Counted from the first letter of the stretch, positions 15,856-25,591 are shown. The stretch: 64,000 nucleotides of DNA from Leucobacter sp. PH1c (GCF_000633415.1 NZ_AYMV01000022.1:62001-126000); one strand, 5' to 3'. Notes: generated by a model from the sequence alone, not told the origin. Made by a program: numbers and translations.

Positions 15856-17114
15856 GCGCGCTCCCGCCGCATGAGCAGCTGCGGTGCGTCCTGCAGGGCG
15901 CCGACCGTGAGCAAGGCGCCGCGGTCTCTCCGGTGCACCGCGGGATCGGCGAGCCGCTCACAGCGGACCGTGAGCACCGCGACGTCGCCCGCGAAGGGCA
16001 TCGCCGCGCGGGCGAGCCGCTGGGGGTCGGGTCGCGAGCCCGTCACGAGGACCACGAGGGACAGCTCGCGCCCGGACTCCGCGAGGCCGCGGGCGAGCTG
16101 CTCGATCCGTACCCCCGACTCAGCGGCGCGGAGTTCCGACCAGGCATCGAGGAGCTGCGGGATCGTGCCGCTCGGGAGCTCGCTGAGGCCGGCGACCGCG
16201 GCCCGCGGGCGGCCGGCCGCCCACTGGCTCCCGATGAGGCGCTCGCGTCCCTCGCGCACCGCGTGCAGGGCGAAGGAGGCGGCCACGCTCACCCCGAGTT
16301 CGAATTCCTCGGCGCTCGCGTACTCGTCGGCGCGACCGTCGAAGAGCACCGCGATGCGCGCGGTCTGCGACTCCTCGTACTGGCGCACCATGAGCGTTCC
16401 CGTCTTCGCGGTCGAGCGCCAGTGGATGTGCCGGCGCGCATCGCCCGCGGCGTACTCGCGCACGGCGTGGAAGGAGAGATCGGCGTCGCTCAGCCGGCGG
16501 CTCGCGCTGCCCTCCAGATCTCGCACGAGCCCCGCGCTGCTCGGCGGCAGCGGGGTGGTCACGGGGTGCACGTGGATGCGGGTGCGGTCGGGCCAGCTGA
16601 GCTCGCGCCGCAGTAGCCCGAGCGGATCGCGCCGCGTGAGGGCGAGCGGGCCGACCTCGATCACTCCGCGCTCCGGCGTCGGCACGGCGAGCGGCAGCGC
16701 GACCGCGCCCCCGGGGGCGAGGAGCGGAACCGGGAGCTCGCGGAGAGCGGGGCCGACGGGGAGCTCGGCCGTCGCGGGGAGCGCGGGGGTGCGGCTCGCG
16801 TTGGCCACCTCGACGCTCAGCTCCACCGAGCCGCCCGCGACGACCCGCGAGCGCGGCGCCTGCAGCTCGACCCGGTAGGCCCGGCCCCCGAGGAGGAACG
16901 GCAGCGCGACGAGCAGCAGCACGGCAGCGGCGATCGCGAGCGTCCACGCCTCGACCCAGCCGAGCGCCAGCCCGAGCGCCGCGGCGGCCGCGCCGCCGAG
17001 CAGCACGAAGCGACCGGCGGGCGTGGTCGCCCGCGCGGCACGCACGGCGGCCGCGCGCACGGCGGTCGCCGCGCGGGCGGGCGCGCTCGGAGCGGGGTCG
17101 GTGGGAAGGGTCAC
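15852..17114 (-). CDS. DUF58 domain-containing membrane protein
   Basis: 420 residues. Two hydrophobic segments at about residues 35-75 (VLLGGAAAAALGLALGWVEA and AAAVLLLVALPFLLGG) form the anchor. A beta-rich middle follows, then the DUF58 signature at about 220-245 (VREYAAGDARRHIHWRSTAK, then GTLMVRQYEES). DUF58 proteins are von Willebrand A-like partners encoded with MoxR ATPases and transglutaminase-like proteins. GTG start at 17114; GTGA overlap with the MoxR stop and ATGA overlap with the next gene's start. The exact role of the family in actinobacteria is not established. Confidence 0.88.
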   Translation of the reverse strand: MTLPTDPAPSAPARAATAVRAAAVRAARATTPAGRFVLLGGAAAAALGLALGWVEAWTLAIAAAVLLLVALPFLLGGRAYRVELQAPRSRVVAGGSVELSVEVANASRTPALPATAELPVGPALRELPVPLLAPGGAVALPLAVPTPERGVIEVGPLALTRRDPLGLLRRELSWPDRTRIHVHPVTTPLPPSSAGLVRDLEGSASRRLSDADLSFHAVREYAAGDARRHIHWRSTAKTGTLMVRQYEESQTARIAVLFDGRADEYASAEEFELGVSVAASFALHAVREGRERLIGSQWAAGRPRAAVAGLSELPSGTIPQLLDAWSELRAAESGVRIEQLARGLAESGRELSLVVLVTGSRPDPQRLARAAMPFAGDVAVLTVRCERLADPAVHRRDRGALLTVGALQDAPQLLMRRERA

Positions 17115-18268
17115 GCGGTGCCGTTCTCCTGCGGGACGGGGACGTCGAGGAGCACCTGGCCGACCACCTGCTCTGCGGTCACGCCGTCGAACTCCGCCTC
17201 GGGCTCGAGCACGAGACGGTGGGCGAGAACGGGCAGCGCGAGGTCGCGCACGTCGTCGGGGGTGACGTAGTTGCGCCCGGCCGCGGCGGCCCAGGCGGTC
17301 GCGAGGCGCACGAGCGCGAGGGCGCCGCGCACACTCGCCCCGAGGCGCACCTCGCGGGCGCGGCGGGTGGCCTCGACGAGCTGCACCGCGTAGTCGGCGA
17401 CGAGCGGGCTCACGTGCACCCGGTCGACGAGCGCCTGCGCCTGCGCCACCATCGCCGTCGTCACGACGGGCTCAAGCGGGGCCTGCGCGCCCCGGTGCTG
17501 CTGCAGGATCCGCAGCATCGCCGCCGCGTCCGGGTACCCGATCGACGTCTTGATCATAAAGCGGTCGAGCTGCGCCTCGGGCAGCCGGTAGGTGCCGGCC
17601 TGCTCGACGGGGTTCTGCGTCGCGATCACGAGGAACGGGGAGCCCACATCGTGGGAGACGCCGTCGATCGTCACGCGCGATTCCTCCATCACCTCGAGCA
17701 GCGCGGACTGCGTCTTCGGGCTCGCGCGGTTGATCTCGTCCGCGAGCACGACGTTCGCGAAGATCGGGCCAGCGTGGAACTCGAAGACGCCCGCGCGCTG
17801 GTCGAACACGGAGATGCCCGTCACGTCGCCCGGGAGGAGGTCGGGGGTGAACTGGATCCGCGAGGACGTGCCCTGGATCGCTGCGGCGAGCGCCCGCGCG
17901 AGGGCGGTCTTCCCGGTGCCCGGCACGTCTTCGAGGAGCACGTGCCCGCCCGCGAATGCGCTCGCGAGCACGAGCTCGATGACGCGGCGCTTGCCCTGGA
18001 TCACTCCGCCGAGCGCGTCGGCGCAGGCGTGGAACACCTGCTGCACCCAGCGGGCCTGCTCCGGACGGAGCGCGTCGGCGCCGGCCGGAACGGTCGCCGC
18101 GCCGGGAGCCGGGAGCGCCCCGGTTCCCGCGGGTGCAGCCGTCGCTCCCGGTGCTCCGGGCGCCGCGGAGGCTGCAGGCGCCGCGGCGGCTGCAGGCGTC
18201 GCCGGAACGAGCGTCGGATCGTCGTCGGCGACGGGGCCGGGCTGCGGGTCCTGGGGCGAAGCGTTCAT
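17111..18268 (-). CDS. MoxR-family AAA+ ATPase
   Basis: 385-residue AAA+ chaperone-like ATPase. A low-complexity Ala/Pro N-terminus (about 75 residues) precedes the ATPase core: Walker A DVPGTGKTALARAL, Walker B VVLADEINRASPKTQSALLE and sensor 1 VIATQNPVEQAGTYRLPEAQ. MoxR proteins remodel or activate partner proteins, often the VWA/DUF58 proteins encoded next to them, and the DUF58 gene overlaps it by four bases here. It begins 62 bases after the giant Ig-like gene and belongs to the same minus-strand cluster. Family certain, client unknown. Confidence 0.93.
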   Translation of the reverse strand: MNASPQDPQPGPVADDDPTLVPATPAAAAAPAASAAPGAPGATAAPAGTGALPAPGAATVPAGADALRPEQARWVQQVFHACADALGGVIQGKRRVIELVLASAFAGGHVLLEDVPGTGKTALARALAAAIQGTSSRIQFTPDLLPGDVTGISVFDQRAGVFEFHAGPIFANVVLADEINRASPKTQSALLEVMEESRVTIDGVSHDVGSPFLVIATQNPVEQAGTYRLPEAQLDRFMIKTSIGYPDAAAMLRILQQHRGAQAPLEPVVTTAMVAQAQALVDRVHVSPLVADYAVQLVEATRRAREVRLGASVRGALALVRLATAWAAAAGRNYVTPDDVRDLALPVLAHRLVLEPEAEFDGVTAEQVVGQVLLDVPVPQENGTA

Positions 18269-18329
18269 GAGTCCTCGATGGGTCGGAGCGGGCGGATGGG
18301 GGTGAGCGGGCGGAGCTGTGGGGGCGGGA

Positions 18330-21300
18330 TCACGGGCTGCACACCGGCACCTGGAGCGTTGCCGGGGCGAGTCCGCCGAAGTCCCCGCTCCAGCTCACCG
18401 TGAGCGGCACGGTTCCCCCGTCAGGCGCGCCGAGCGCGAAGCCCGCGCTCCCGGCGGCGGCGCCCGAAACGGTCACCGCGCGCGCTCCGGCCCCGGGATC
18501 GCCGAGCGCTGCGGGGTCGACGCAGCTGCCGTTCGCGGTGACGAGCACGGGGCGCGGGGCACCGCTCCACGCGACGGGCACCGCGGCCGAGCACTGCTCG
18601 CCGAGGCACTGCTGCACGGTGATGGGGGTCCCGTCGTTCGGGTCGGCGGGCAGCTCTGCCGTGCCGCCGGGCTGGTAGCGGAGGGTGGCCCCACTCAGCT
18701 GCCCCTCCACGGCGGGCGCACCGAGGAGCTCGTAGCTCGCCCGGCCGGCGTCGCCGCTCGGCGCGGTCGCGACCGCGTAGCTCACGCGGGGAGCGGGGAT
18801 GGCCCCGCCGATCTGGATCTCGTCGGACACCGCCGAGCTCACGCCGTACTCGCTGCGCGCGCAGGCCGCTCCGCGGAACCAGGCGCCGCGCGTCAGGCCG
18901 CTGAACTCCGCGCTCGCGGATCCCCCGCTCACGCAGTCGGGCGCGGATCCGCGCGGGGCGACGGCGTAGCTCAGTGTGACGGCCTCGCCGGCGTGCGCGC
19001 CCGCGCCGAGCGCGGTCACGGTCGCGCTCGTCGACCCCTCGGCGCTCGCGAGGCTCGCACCGCTCAGCGGCGGCGCTCCGATCACGCGGGCGTCCGTGCG
19101 GGCGGAGGCGCCGGTCGCCGAGCCGCCGGGAACGGGTGGCAGCTCGTGCGCCGTCACCGGCGTCACCGTCACCGTCGCACCGCCGACGGGAAGGCCGCGC
19201 AGGTCGACGGAGCCGCGGGAGCCGGAGATCACGCCGGCGTCCGCGCCGCCGACGCTCACCCGGAGTTCGCGAGTGTCGGCGGAGCCCGCCGCGGTGACGC
19301 GCAGCCCGCCGCGCGCCTGGTCCGTGTTCGCCGCGTCGGGCAGCGAGACGGCGCTGATGGTCGGCTGCTCGGGGGCGCGGTACGCCCACGCCGTGATCGC
19401 ACTCGACGGGCTCGACTCGCCGACCGCGTTGCGCGCGCGGGCCGTGAAGCTGTGCCGCTCACCGCTCGTGAGCCCCGTGACCTCGCAGTCGAACGCGGCG
19501 GCACCCGCGGGAGCGCAGCGGGGCGCCCCGGCGCCCTGCACCTCGACGCCCGTCACCTCGGGGTGGGCCTGCCGTCCCCCGAGGACCACGCGGAACGAGG
19601 CGCTCGTCGCGGTGAAGCCGGTCTGGGTGATGCTCGCGGGTGCGTCCGGGAGGCCCTGCGCATCGAGGGCGATCGTGCCGGAGCCGATCCTGCCCTGCGC
19701 GTCGCGCACCGTGAAGCCGACCGAGCAGGTACCGCCGGGGCCGCCCGAGCCCGGCCAGCTCACCGTCGCGCGGCGCTCTCCGGCGACCGCGAAACGGGCG
19801 AGCGTGCATGCGCCGCCGTCGATCGCGGTCACCGTGAGGCCGCCGCCGGGCTTCCCGGCGAAGGGATCGTATTCGCCGCCGACGCCGACGAGATCCGCCG
19901 CGCAGGCCTCGCCGACCGTGCAGCGCAGCGCGACCGTCGCGCCGCGCGGGAGGTCCCGGGGGCTCTCGCCCACCTGCAGTGTGAGCGGCGCGCGGCTCTC
20001 CCCCGCGCCGGTCGCGGTGACCGTGACCGTCTCCTGGGCACCGGCGCGGGCATCGGCGCGGGCGGTGACGCGCACGCGCGCGCCGTCCGCGGCGACCTCG
20101 AAGGTCTCGCCCCCGCCCGCGACGGCGAAGCGGAGCTCGGGGCGCGCACCCGTCGCGCCCTGCCAGTCGACCATGTCGGCGAGCTCGATCGTCGCGGTCG
20201 CGCCCGGGGCGACGGTCCGGGCGAGGGGGCGCAGCTCCGCCGTCGGCTCGCTCGGCACGACGCGCACCGGCACGGGCAGGGTGGTCCAGCGCTCCTGGCC
20301 CTCGAGCCGCACCTCGATGCGGCACGTGTCCGCCCAGGGGCCGCCGCGGCCGGCGTCGTAGCGGATCGTGCGCGCACCGTCCGCGGCGCAGCTTGCCCCG
20401 GAGCGGCCGGTCGCGAAGGTCCCCTGCCGCAGCTCGACGCGGTCCTCGCGCCCGGCGCTCACGAGATCGCCGAGCTCCGCCGTGACGCGGCCGCCCTCGT
20501 CGACCACGAGCGGGCTGAGATCGGCGCGGAGCGTGAGCCGGAGCTCGTCGAGCGGGGGGATCACGAGGAAGCCGTAGCTCGACACGTCGGTTCCGTTCGC
20601 GTCGGTTCCGCTCACGCGGAACACGACGAGCCCGCCGTCCGGGTCGTAGTCGCCGCTGATCCGGGATCCGGACACACGGTACTCGCCGCGCTGCCCGTCC
20701 CAGAGGGAGAGCGTGAGCGCTGCGGGGTCCCCGCCGGGCCAGCGCACCTTGCCCGAGAGCACGTCGACGCCACCGCCGCTGAATTCCGCCCGGTCCTGTG
20801 CGCTGAGCACGGTGTCGCGGACGGCCGGGGCCTGCGCCCCGACGCGCTCCGAGGTCTGCACCACGATGAGCCCCTCAGCCGTGCTCGAGCTGAGCTTCGA
20901 GCGCACGGTGTAGCGGTAGGAGACGGTGCCGAGCTCCTCGCCCGCGCTGATCCCGATCCGGCCGCGGCGCAGCTCCGAGTCATCGATCGCCGCCGCGAGT
21001 GCACGGTACTCGGCGCTCTCAGGGGCCGCCGTCGTGTTCGGCACGACGGATTCGAGCACGAGCTCGCCGCCCGCGGGGTCCACGTCGTTGTCGAGCGGCT
21101 GGATCACGGTGGATCCGCCAGGCACGAGGCGCACCTGATCCGTCATCGCGGTGGGCGGGCCGCCCGCCTCGCCCGTCACGACGACGTGGAGCGTCCCCGC
21201 TCCGACCCCGCCACGGCCATCGCTCACCTCGTAGCTGACGCGGCTCGTGCCGGGCTCGGCCGCCGCCGACGCACGGACCTCGAACCCCGTGCCGCTCGGG

Positions 21301-24300
21301 TCGAGCGTGACGGCGATGCGCGGGTCCGCGCCGGGGTCGACGCTGCGGAGGCGCACGCGGTCGCCGTCCGGATCGACGCCCGTGAGCGGCACCCGCACGG
21401 TCGTGGACCCGCCGGGGGCGACACGCGCCGTCACCGCACCGGGCTGGGGATCCCGGTTCGGTCCGGCAGCCACGACCGTGATGACCGCCTCGCCGGAGTC
21501 GCTGAGCTCGGGGGCGCTCGCCGCGTAGGCGGTGTAGCCGACCCGGTAGGTGCCCGGCTCGCGCGGGGCGACGTAGCGGAGCGTGCCGCCCGCGGCGAAC
21601 GCGAGCTCCCCCGGAGCCCCGGAGGAGGTGACTTCCGGATCGAGCAGGAGGCGTTCGCCGGGCGGTGCGACGTCGTTGTCGAGCACCCGGATGTCGACCG
21701 TCGAGCCCGCGCGCACCGTCGCGGCGTCGCCCACGGCGATCACCCCCGAACCGCTCGTCTCGGGCACCTGGAACACCGTGAGCCTGCCTCGCGCGGTCGC
21801 CGAGCCGTCGGAGACCGCGATCTCGGCGGCGCCGATGCGGCCGGGAGCCCCGTCGGCCGTGCTGCCCGCGACGCGGACGCGGGAGTGCTCGACGACCTCG
21901 GCGCGCAGATCCCCGTCGACGACCGCCGCGCTGCGCACGGCGAGCGCCTGCGCCGCGGCGCCCGGGATCGCGTCGAGCACCTCGACCGTCGAGTCCGCGA
22001 GCGGGCGCACGTACGCGCGGAGCGGCGGGAGAACGAGTTCGGGCCCGCCCGCGACGGCAGTGACCCGCAGCGTGCCAGTCGTCTCGAGGCCGGTCACCGC
22101 GTCGCGCACCGTGACCGCGAAGTTCGAGACGCCCGGCTCGGTCGCGGTGACCTCGATCGTGCCGGCGACGGGGTGCGGTACGGCGACGGCGGAGCCGCCG
22201 AGCGGGGCGGCGTCGACGAGGGTGAACGCACCGGATCCCCCGGCGACCCGGTCGAGCGGGCGCAGCGTCGCAGCTGCGTCGACCCCGATCGTCGCAGCCG
22301 TCCCCGTCACGACGGGGGCGGCGTCGGCCCGCACCGGGAGCACGAGCTCCCGCTCCGCCTCGGCGCCGCGGCTGTCGCGCACCGTCACGCGCAGCGCGAT
22401 GTCGGCGGGGCCGGCGTTCGCGTCCGTGTGCCGCACCGCAAGGCTGCCGTCGGCGGTGACGATGGCGCGCACCGGGTCCTCCGCGCGCACCGGCGCGACA
22501 CCCGCGAGGGTCATCACGTCGCCCTCCGGATCGACCCAGCCCTCGAGCAGCGGCGCGACGAGCGTGCCGCCCGGCACGATCGCGGGGACGCCCCACTCGC
22601 GCTGGCACCCCTCGACCGGGCACCAGGCGGGCGGCTCGTTCTCAGCGTCGTCGGCGATGCGGATCGTGACGGTCGCGGCGGCGGACTCGAGCGCACCATC
22701 GGTGATGCGGTAGGTGAACGAGGCGCTGCCGTGCGCGCCGGGCGCGGGCTGCAGCACGAGCGATTGGCGATCCGGCAGCAGTTCGACCGTGCCGAAGGAT
22801 TCGGGCAGCGGCGCATCGGCGAGCGACTGCGGCACGATCGTGAGGACGTCGCGCACGTTCGCGTCGAAGTCGTTGAGCAGGACGGGGAGCGGCGTGGGCG
22901 CTCCCGGGCGGGCGCCGAACGAGATGTCGACGGCCGTGGGCGGCACCTGCTCGGTGACCTCCTCGACCGCGACGGCGCCGCGCTGCTCCTGCGGCGGATC
23001 GGCGAGGCTCCACTGCGAGAGCGGGATCAGCGCGCCGTCCGGCAGCGTCCAAAGCATGCCCGTGCGCGGTTCGCTGAGCACCGCGCGGGAACCGTTGCTC
23101 TGGATCACCGGCGCGAGATCGCTGGCCTCGCCCACGGCGTCGTCGAACTGGAGGGGCAGCATCTCGCCGCTCCCGCTGCGCCAGAGCGCACCCGAGCCCT
23201 GGCCGAGCCAGGCGGCATAGCGCTCACCCGCGACCTGGGCGGGGCGCACCGGGGTGCCCTCGGTGCTCGCGATCCGCTCGGGCTCCCCTCCCGGAGCGAC
23301 CGCGAGGAGCCCACCCTGGTCCGCGATGAGCGCCGCATCGCGCGCAACCGCGCCTGCGGCGGATCCGGTTCCCGCGACCGCGCGGTCGGTGCTGCTCGAC
23401 TGCAGGAGCGGCGCCCCCTCGGCCTCGATCGTCACGGGCGCGGCGCCGGCACGGAGGAGCCTGCCGTCGGCGGCATCGAGCAGCACCCAGTCTGCGCCAA
23501 CGAGCGCGAGCTGCGGCGCGGCGGCCGCCTCGCCGGGGAGCTCCGCCGCGGCGCCGCGTTCCGTTCCGCGGACGACGTCGAAGCGGCGCACGGTGTGCGT
23601 GCCCGCCGAGTACACGGCGAGCGTGCCGTCCTCGGCGAGCGCGATGGCCGCCGCGTCGAGCGCGCGGGCGCCGTCGTTGCCCCCGTCGGCGGATCCGGCG
23701 CCCTCGGGATCGCTCGCGTCAGATGCGCCGGATTCGTCCGATCCGTCCGCCGCGTCCGTTCCGTCCGCCCCGGGAGCATCCGCTCCCACGGGAGCGAGCG
23801 CGGCAATGCGCCGTTCGAGCTCCTCGGTGTCGGGCACCGCTCCGAGCGCCTCGCCCGTCAGCTCCCCCGCGAGTACGGCCCCACGCTCGGTGCGGACGGC
23901 GATGAAGCGCCCGGCCGTGACCACTTCGCGCGCACCCTCGGGCATGCGGACTCCGCTGCTCGCGTCTCCGCCGGCCCCCGCGCCCGTGTCCACGGCGGCT
24001 TCCGCGTCGCCCGCCGCGCCCCCGTCCGCATCCGCAGCGGCGTCCTGCGCTCCGGTGCCGCGCTCACGACCCCCGAGGTCGCGCGGCGACGCGGGATCCA
24101 CCGCCCAGGCCTCGCCCGTGCCGTTCGTGAGCACGACCGCGCTCGCACCGGCCTGCACCACGCCGCTCGGCTCGACCGCCGAGCGCACCGTGTCGAGCTC
24201 GCCCGTGTCCGTATTCACCCGGCCGTACTGTCCCGTGTCGCGCGCGACCCACACGCCCGGCTCCACGCGCGGCACGTCGCGCGCGTCGTAGCCGCCCGAA

Positions 24301-24419
24301 ACGATCGCCACGGTCGCGATGAGCGCCGTCGCGACGCCGGCGGCGCCCCACGCCCACCAGCGCCGACGCGACACGCGATGCCCCTGCCGCGTCTGCCACC
24401 CCCGCCTCGCGGCGGTCAC
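18330..24419 (-). CDS. Giant single-pass membrane protein with Ig-like and fibronectin type III domains
   Basis: 2029 residues. A basic stretch (VSRRRWW) precedes one transmembrane helix at about residues 22-42, so the rest is expected outside the cell. Residues about 45-470 look like a repeat or propeller-type beta region. Residues about 470-1310 hold repeated cadherin/Ig-like modules with VDPDGD-type calcium-loop signatures. A fibronectin type III module lies at about 1585-1685 (LTSGERHSFTARARNAVGES), with more beta-rich modules after it. No C-terminal anchor is present. The GTG start overlaps the kinase stop by four bases (GTGA), so the two proteins are made together. It is probably a surface adhesion, sensing or scaffold protein linked to the kinase. 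Function unknown. Confidence 0.85.
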   Translation of the reverse strand: MTAARRGWQTRQGHRVSRRRWWAWGAAGVATALIATVAIVSGGYDARDVPRVEPGVWVARDTGQYGRVNTDTGELDTVRSAVEPSGVVQAGASAVVLTNGTGEAWAVDPASPRDLGGRERGTGAQDAAADADGGAAGDAEAAVDTGAGAGGDASSGVRMPEGAREVVTAGRFIAVRTERGAVLAGELTGEALGAVPDTEELERRIAALAPVGADAPGADGTDAADGSDESGASDASDPEGAGSADGGNDGARALDAAAIALAEDGTLAVYSAGTHTVRRFDVVRGTERGAAAELPGEAAAAPQLALVGADWVLLDAADGRLLRAGAAPVTIEAEGAPLLQSSSTDRAVAGTGSAAGAVARDAALIADQGGLLAVAPGGEPERIASTEGTPVRPAQVAGERYAAWLGQGSGALWRSGSGEMLPLQFDDAVGEASDLAPVIQSNGSRAVLSEPRTGMLWTLPDGALIPLSQWSLADPPQEQRGAVAVEEVTEQVPPTAVDISFGARPGAPTPLPVLLNDFDANVRDVLTIVPQSLADAPLPESFGTVELLPDRQSLVLQPAPGAHGSASFTYRITDGALESAAATVTIRIADDAENEPPAWCPVEGCQREWGVPAIVPGGTLVAPLLEGWVDPEGDVMTLAGVAPVRAEDPVRAIVTADGSLAVRHTDANAGPADIALRVTVRDSRGAEAERELVLPVRADAAPVVTGTAATIGVDAAATLRPLDRVAGGSGAFTLVDAAPLGGSAVAVPHPVAGTIEVTATEPGVSNFAVTVRDAVTGLETTGTLRVTAVAGGPELVLPPLRAYVRPLADSTVEVLDAIPGAAAQALAVRSAAVVDGDLRAEVVEHSRVRVAGSTADGAPGRIGAAEIAVSDGSATARGRLTVFQVPETSGSGVIAVGDAATVRAGSTVDIRVLDNDVAPPGERLLLDPEVTSSGAPGELAFAAGGTLRYVAPREPGTYRVGYTAYAASAPELSDSGEAVITVVAAGPNRDPQPGAVTARVAPGGSTTVRVPLTGVDPDGDRVRLRSVDPGADPRIAVTLDPSGTGFEVRASAAAEPGTSRVSYEVSDGRGGVGAGTLHVVVTGEAGGPPTAMTDQVRLVPGGSTVIQPLDNDVDPAGGELVLESVVPNTTAAPESAEYRALAAAIDDSELRRGRIGISAGEELGTVSYRYTVRSKLSSSTAEGLIVVQTSERVGAQAPAVRDTVLSAQDRAEFSGGGVDVLSGKVRWPGGDPAALTLSLWDGQRGEYRVSGSRISGDYDPDGGLVVFRVSGTDANGTDVSSYGFLVIPPLDELRLTLRADLSPLVVDEGGRVTAELGDLVSAGREDRVELRQGTFATGRSGASCAADGARTIRYDAGRGGPWADTCRIEVRLEGQERWTTLPVPVRVVPSEPTAELRPLARTVAPGATATIELADMVDWQGATGARPELRFAVAGGGETFEVAADGARVRVTARADARAGAQETVTVTATGAGESRAPLTLQVGESPRDLPRGATVALRCTVGEACAADLVGVGGEYDPFAGKPGGGLTVTAIDGGACTLARFAVAGERRATVSWPGSGGPGGTCSVGFTVRDAQGRIGSGTIALDAQGLPDAPASITQTGFTATSASFRVVLGGRQAHPEVTGVEVQGAGAPRCAPAGAAAFDCEVTGLTSGERHSFTARARNAVGESSPSSAITAWAYRAPEQPTISAVSLPDAANTDQARGGLRVTAAGSADTRELRVSVGGADAGVISGSRGSVDLRGLPVGGATVTVTPVTAHELPPVPGGSATGASARTDARVIGAPPLSGASLASAEGSTSATVTALGAGAHAGEAVTLSYAVAPRGSAPDCVSGGSASAEFSGLTRGAWFRGAACARSEYGVSSAVSDEIQIGGAIPAPRVSYAVATAPSGDAGRASYELLGAPAVEGQLSGATLRYQPGGTAELPADPNDGTPITVQQCLGEQCSAAVPVAWSGAPRPVLVTANGSCVDPAALGDPGAGARAVTVSGAAAGSAGFALGAPDGGTVPLTVSWSGDFGGLAPATLQVPVCSP

Positions 24420-25534
24420 CCGCCGCCGCCCAGCCAGGCCCAGAGCCCGCCGGCCACCACCGCGACGGCTGCGAGGGCTACGCCCGCGCCGATGAGGGCG
24501 GCTCGCCGCGTGGAGTGCACGCGCTCCACGACGACGCCGTCGGAATCGGCGTCGCGCAGCTCGGCCCGCGTGCGGCGGCTCGGCACCGCGCTCACCACGG
24601 GCCCGCGCACGCCGACGGGAATGGCACCTGTCTCGGGGGTCCAGGCCTGCGCGACCACCTCGAGCGGCGTCACGTCGTAGCCGTAGCCGCGCTGCACCTC
24701 CTGCAGCGCGGCGCCGAACTCGGCCATCGTGGGGAAGCGCTCGGCCGGGTTCCGCCGCATCGCGCGCGCGAGCACGGCGTCGAACGGCTCGTAGCCCTGC
24801 GCGCCCGGAATGGGGCGCACCCGCGCCCGGCTGATGCGCTCGATGAGCAGCGTGCGGGTGTTGCGCTCCCGTACGTCGTCCTCGAACGGGGAGATGCCCG
24901 CCGCGAACGAGAACAGCGTTGCGCCGAGCGCCCAGACCTCGCTCGCCACGCTGCCCCGGGTCTCGAGCCCCACGACCTCAGGCGCGGACCACGGCACGGA
25001 CATCGCGACCTCGTCTGCGGGGACGGGCCCCGTGGGTACTCCCTCGCCGAGGGCCGCGTGGCCGCCCGCGATCCCGAAGTCCGAGAGGGCGGGCTTCCCG
25101 AGCGAGGTGAGGAGCACGTTCGCCGGTTTGATGTCGCGGTGCAGCACACCGGCGCGGTGCGCCGTCTCCAGCGCGCCCGCGAGCCGCACGCCCGCGTCGA
25201 GCACCTCGTGGAGCTGTGCCGGGCGCCGCTTCGTGAGTGCGCCGAGCGAGGCCGGGCAGAACTCCATCACGAGGAACGGCTGCCCCGCGAGCGAGACGCC
25301 CGCCTGGAAGATCGACACGATGGACGGGTGGCTGCTGAGCGCGGCCATGGCATCCGCCTCGCGCTCGAACGAGGCGCGCTGCGCCGGCGCGGCGTCGAGC
25401 ACCTTCACGGCGACCTCGCGCCGCGGGAAGTCCTGCTCGTAGAGGTAGACCTGGGCGAAGCCGCCCGAACCGAGCGGACGCACGTAGCTGAACCCCGGGA
25501 TCACCGGTCGGGTGGGCGTGCGCTCACCGGCCAC
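24416..25534 (-). CDS. Ser/Thr protein kinase, single C-terminal membrane anchor
   Basis: 372 residues. The kinase domain (about 15-275) is complete: glycine loop LGSGGFAQVYLYE, lysine in VAVKVL, catalytic loop HRDIKPANVLL, LSDFG, activation segment ending WSAPEV, and the conserved Asp/Trp region VASEVWALGATLF. A basic stretch (HSTRRAA) and one hydrophobic helix (about 347-368) follow, leaving only about five residues outside. It has no PASTA or other sensor domain, so sensing must come from a partner; the giant Ig-like protein is translationally coupled to it. The GTG at 25534 begins two bases after the stop of a 15-codon leader ORF. A downstream FHA protein could read its phosphorylation. 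Confidence 0.93.
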   Translation of the reverse strand: MAGERTPTRPVIPGFSYVRPLGSGGFAQVYLYEQDFPRREVAVKVLDAAPAQRASFEREADAMAALSSHPSIVSIFQAGVSLAGQPFLVMEFCPASLGALTKRRPAQLHEVLDAGVRLAGALETAHRAGVLHRDIKPANVLLTSLGKPALSDFGIAGGHAALGEGVPTGPVPADEVAMSVPWSAPEVVGLETRGSVASEVWALGATLFSFAAGISPFEDDVRERNTRTLLIERISRARVRPIPGAQGYEPFDAVLARAMRRNPAERFPTMAEFGAALQEVQRGYGYDVTPLEVVAQAWTPETGAIPVGVRGPVVSAVPSRRTRAELRDADSDGVVVERVHSTRRAALIGAGVALAAVAVVAGGLWAWLGGGG

Positions 25535-25536
25535 GG

Positions 25537-25584
25537 CTATCCCCGGGCCCCGGAGAGGGGGTGCTGCGCCGGGGTGCTCGTCAT
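25537..25584 (-). CDS. Possible leaderless 15-residue leader peptide before the kinase
   Basis: ATG at 25584 followed by 14 sense codons (MTSTPAQHPLSGARG) and TAG at 25537-25539, two bases before the kinase GTG and in a different frame. The -10-like TATCAT lies exactly seven bases upstream of the ATG, as for the leaderless genes elsewhere in the window. The kinase GTG has no clear ribosome site of its own, so reinitiation after this small ORF could drive kinase translation. The peptide itself may have no function. Conservation in relatives would be needed to confirm it. Confidence 0.4.
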   Translation of the reverse strand: MTSTPAQHPLSGARG

Positions 25585-25591
25585 GCCCTCA

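Noticed and set aside
18318-24680. A 2120-codon plus-strand open frame opposite the giant Ig-like gene
   Set aside because: It is the antisense shadow of a GC-rich gene: low-complexity Arg/Gly/His translation, no domain, no ribosome site. The minus-strand protein has clear Ig and FN3 modules.
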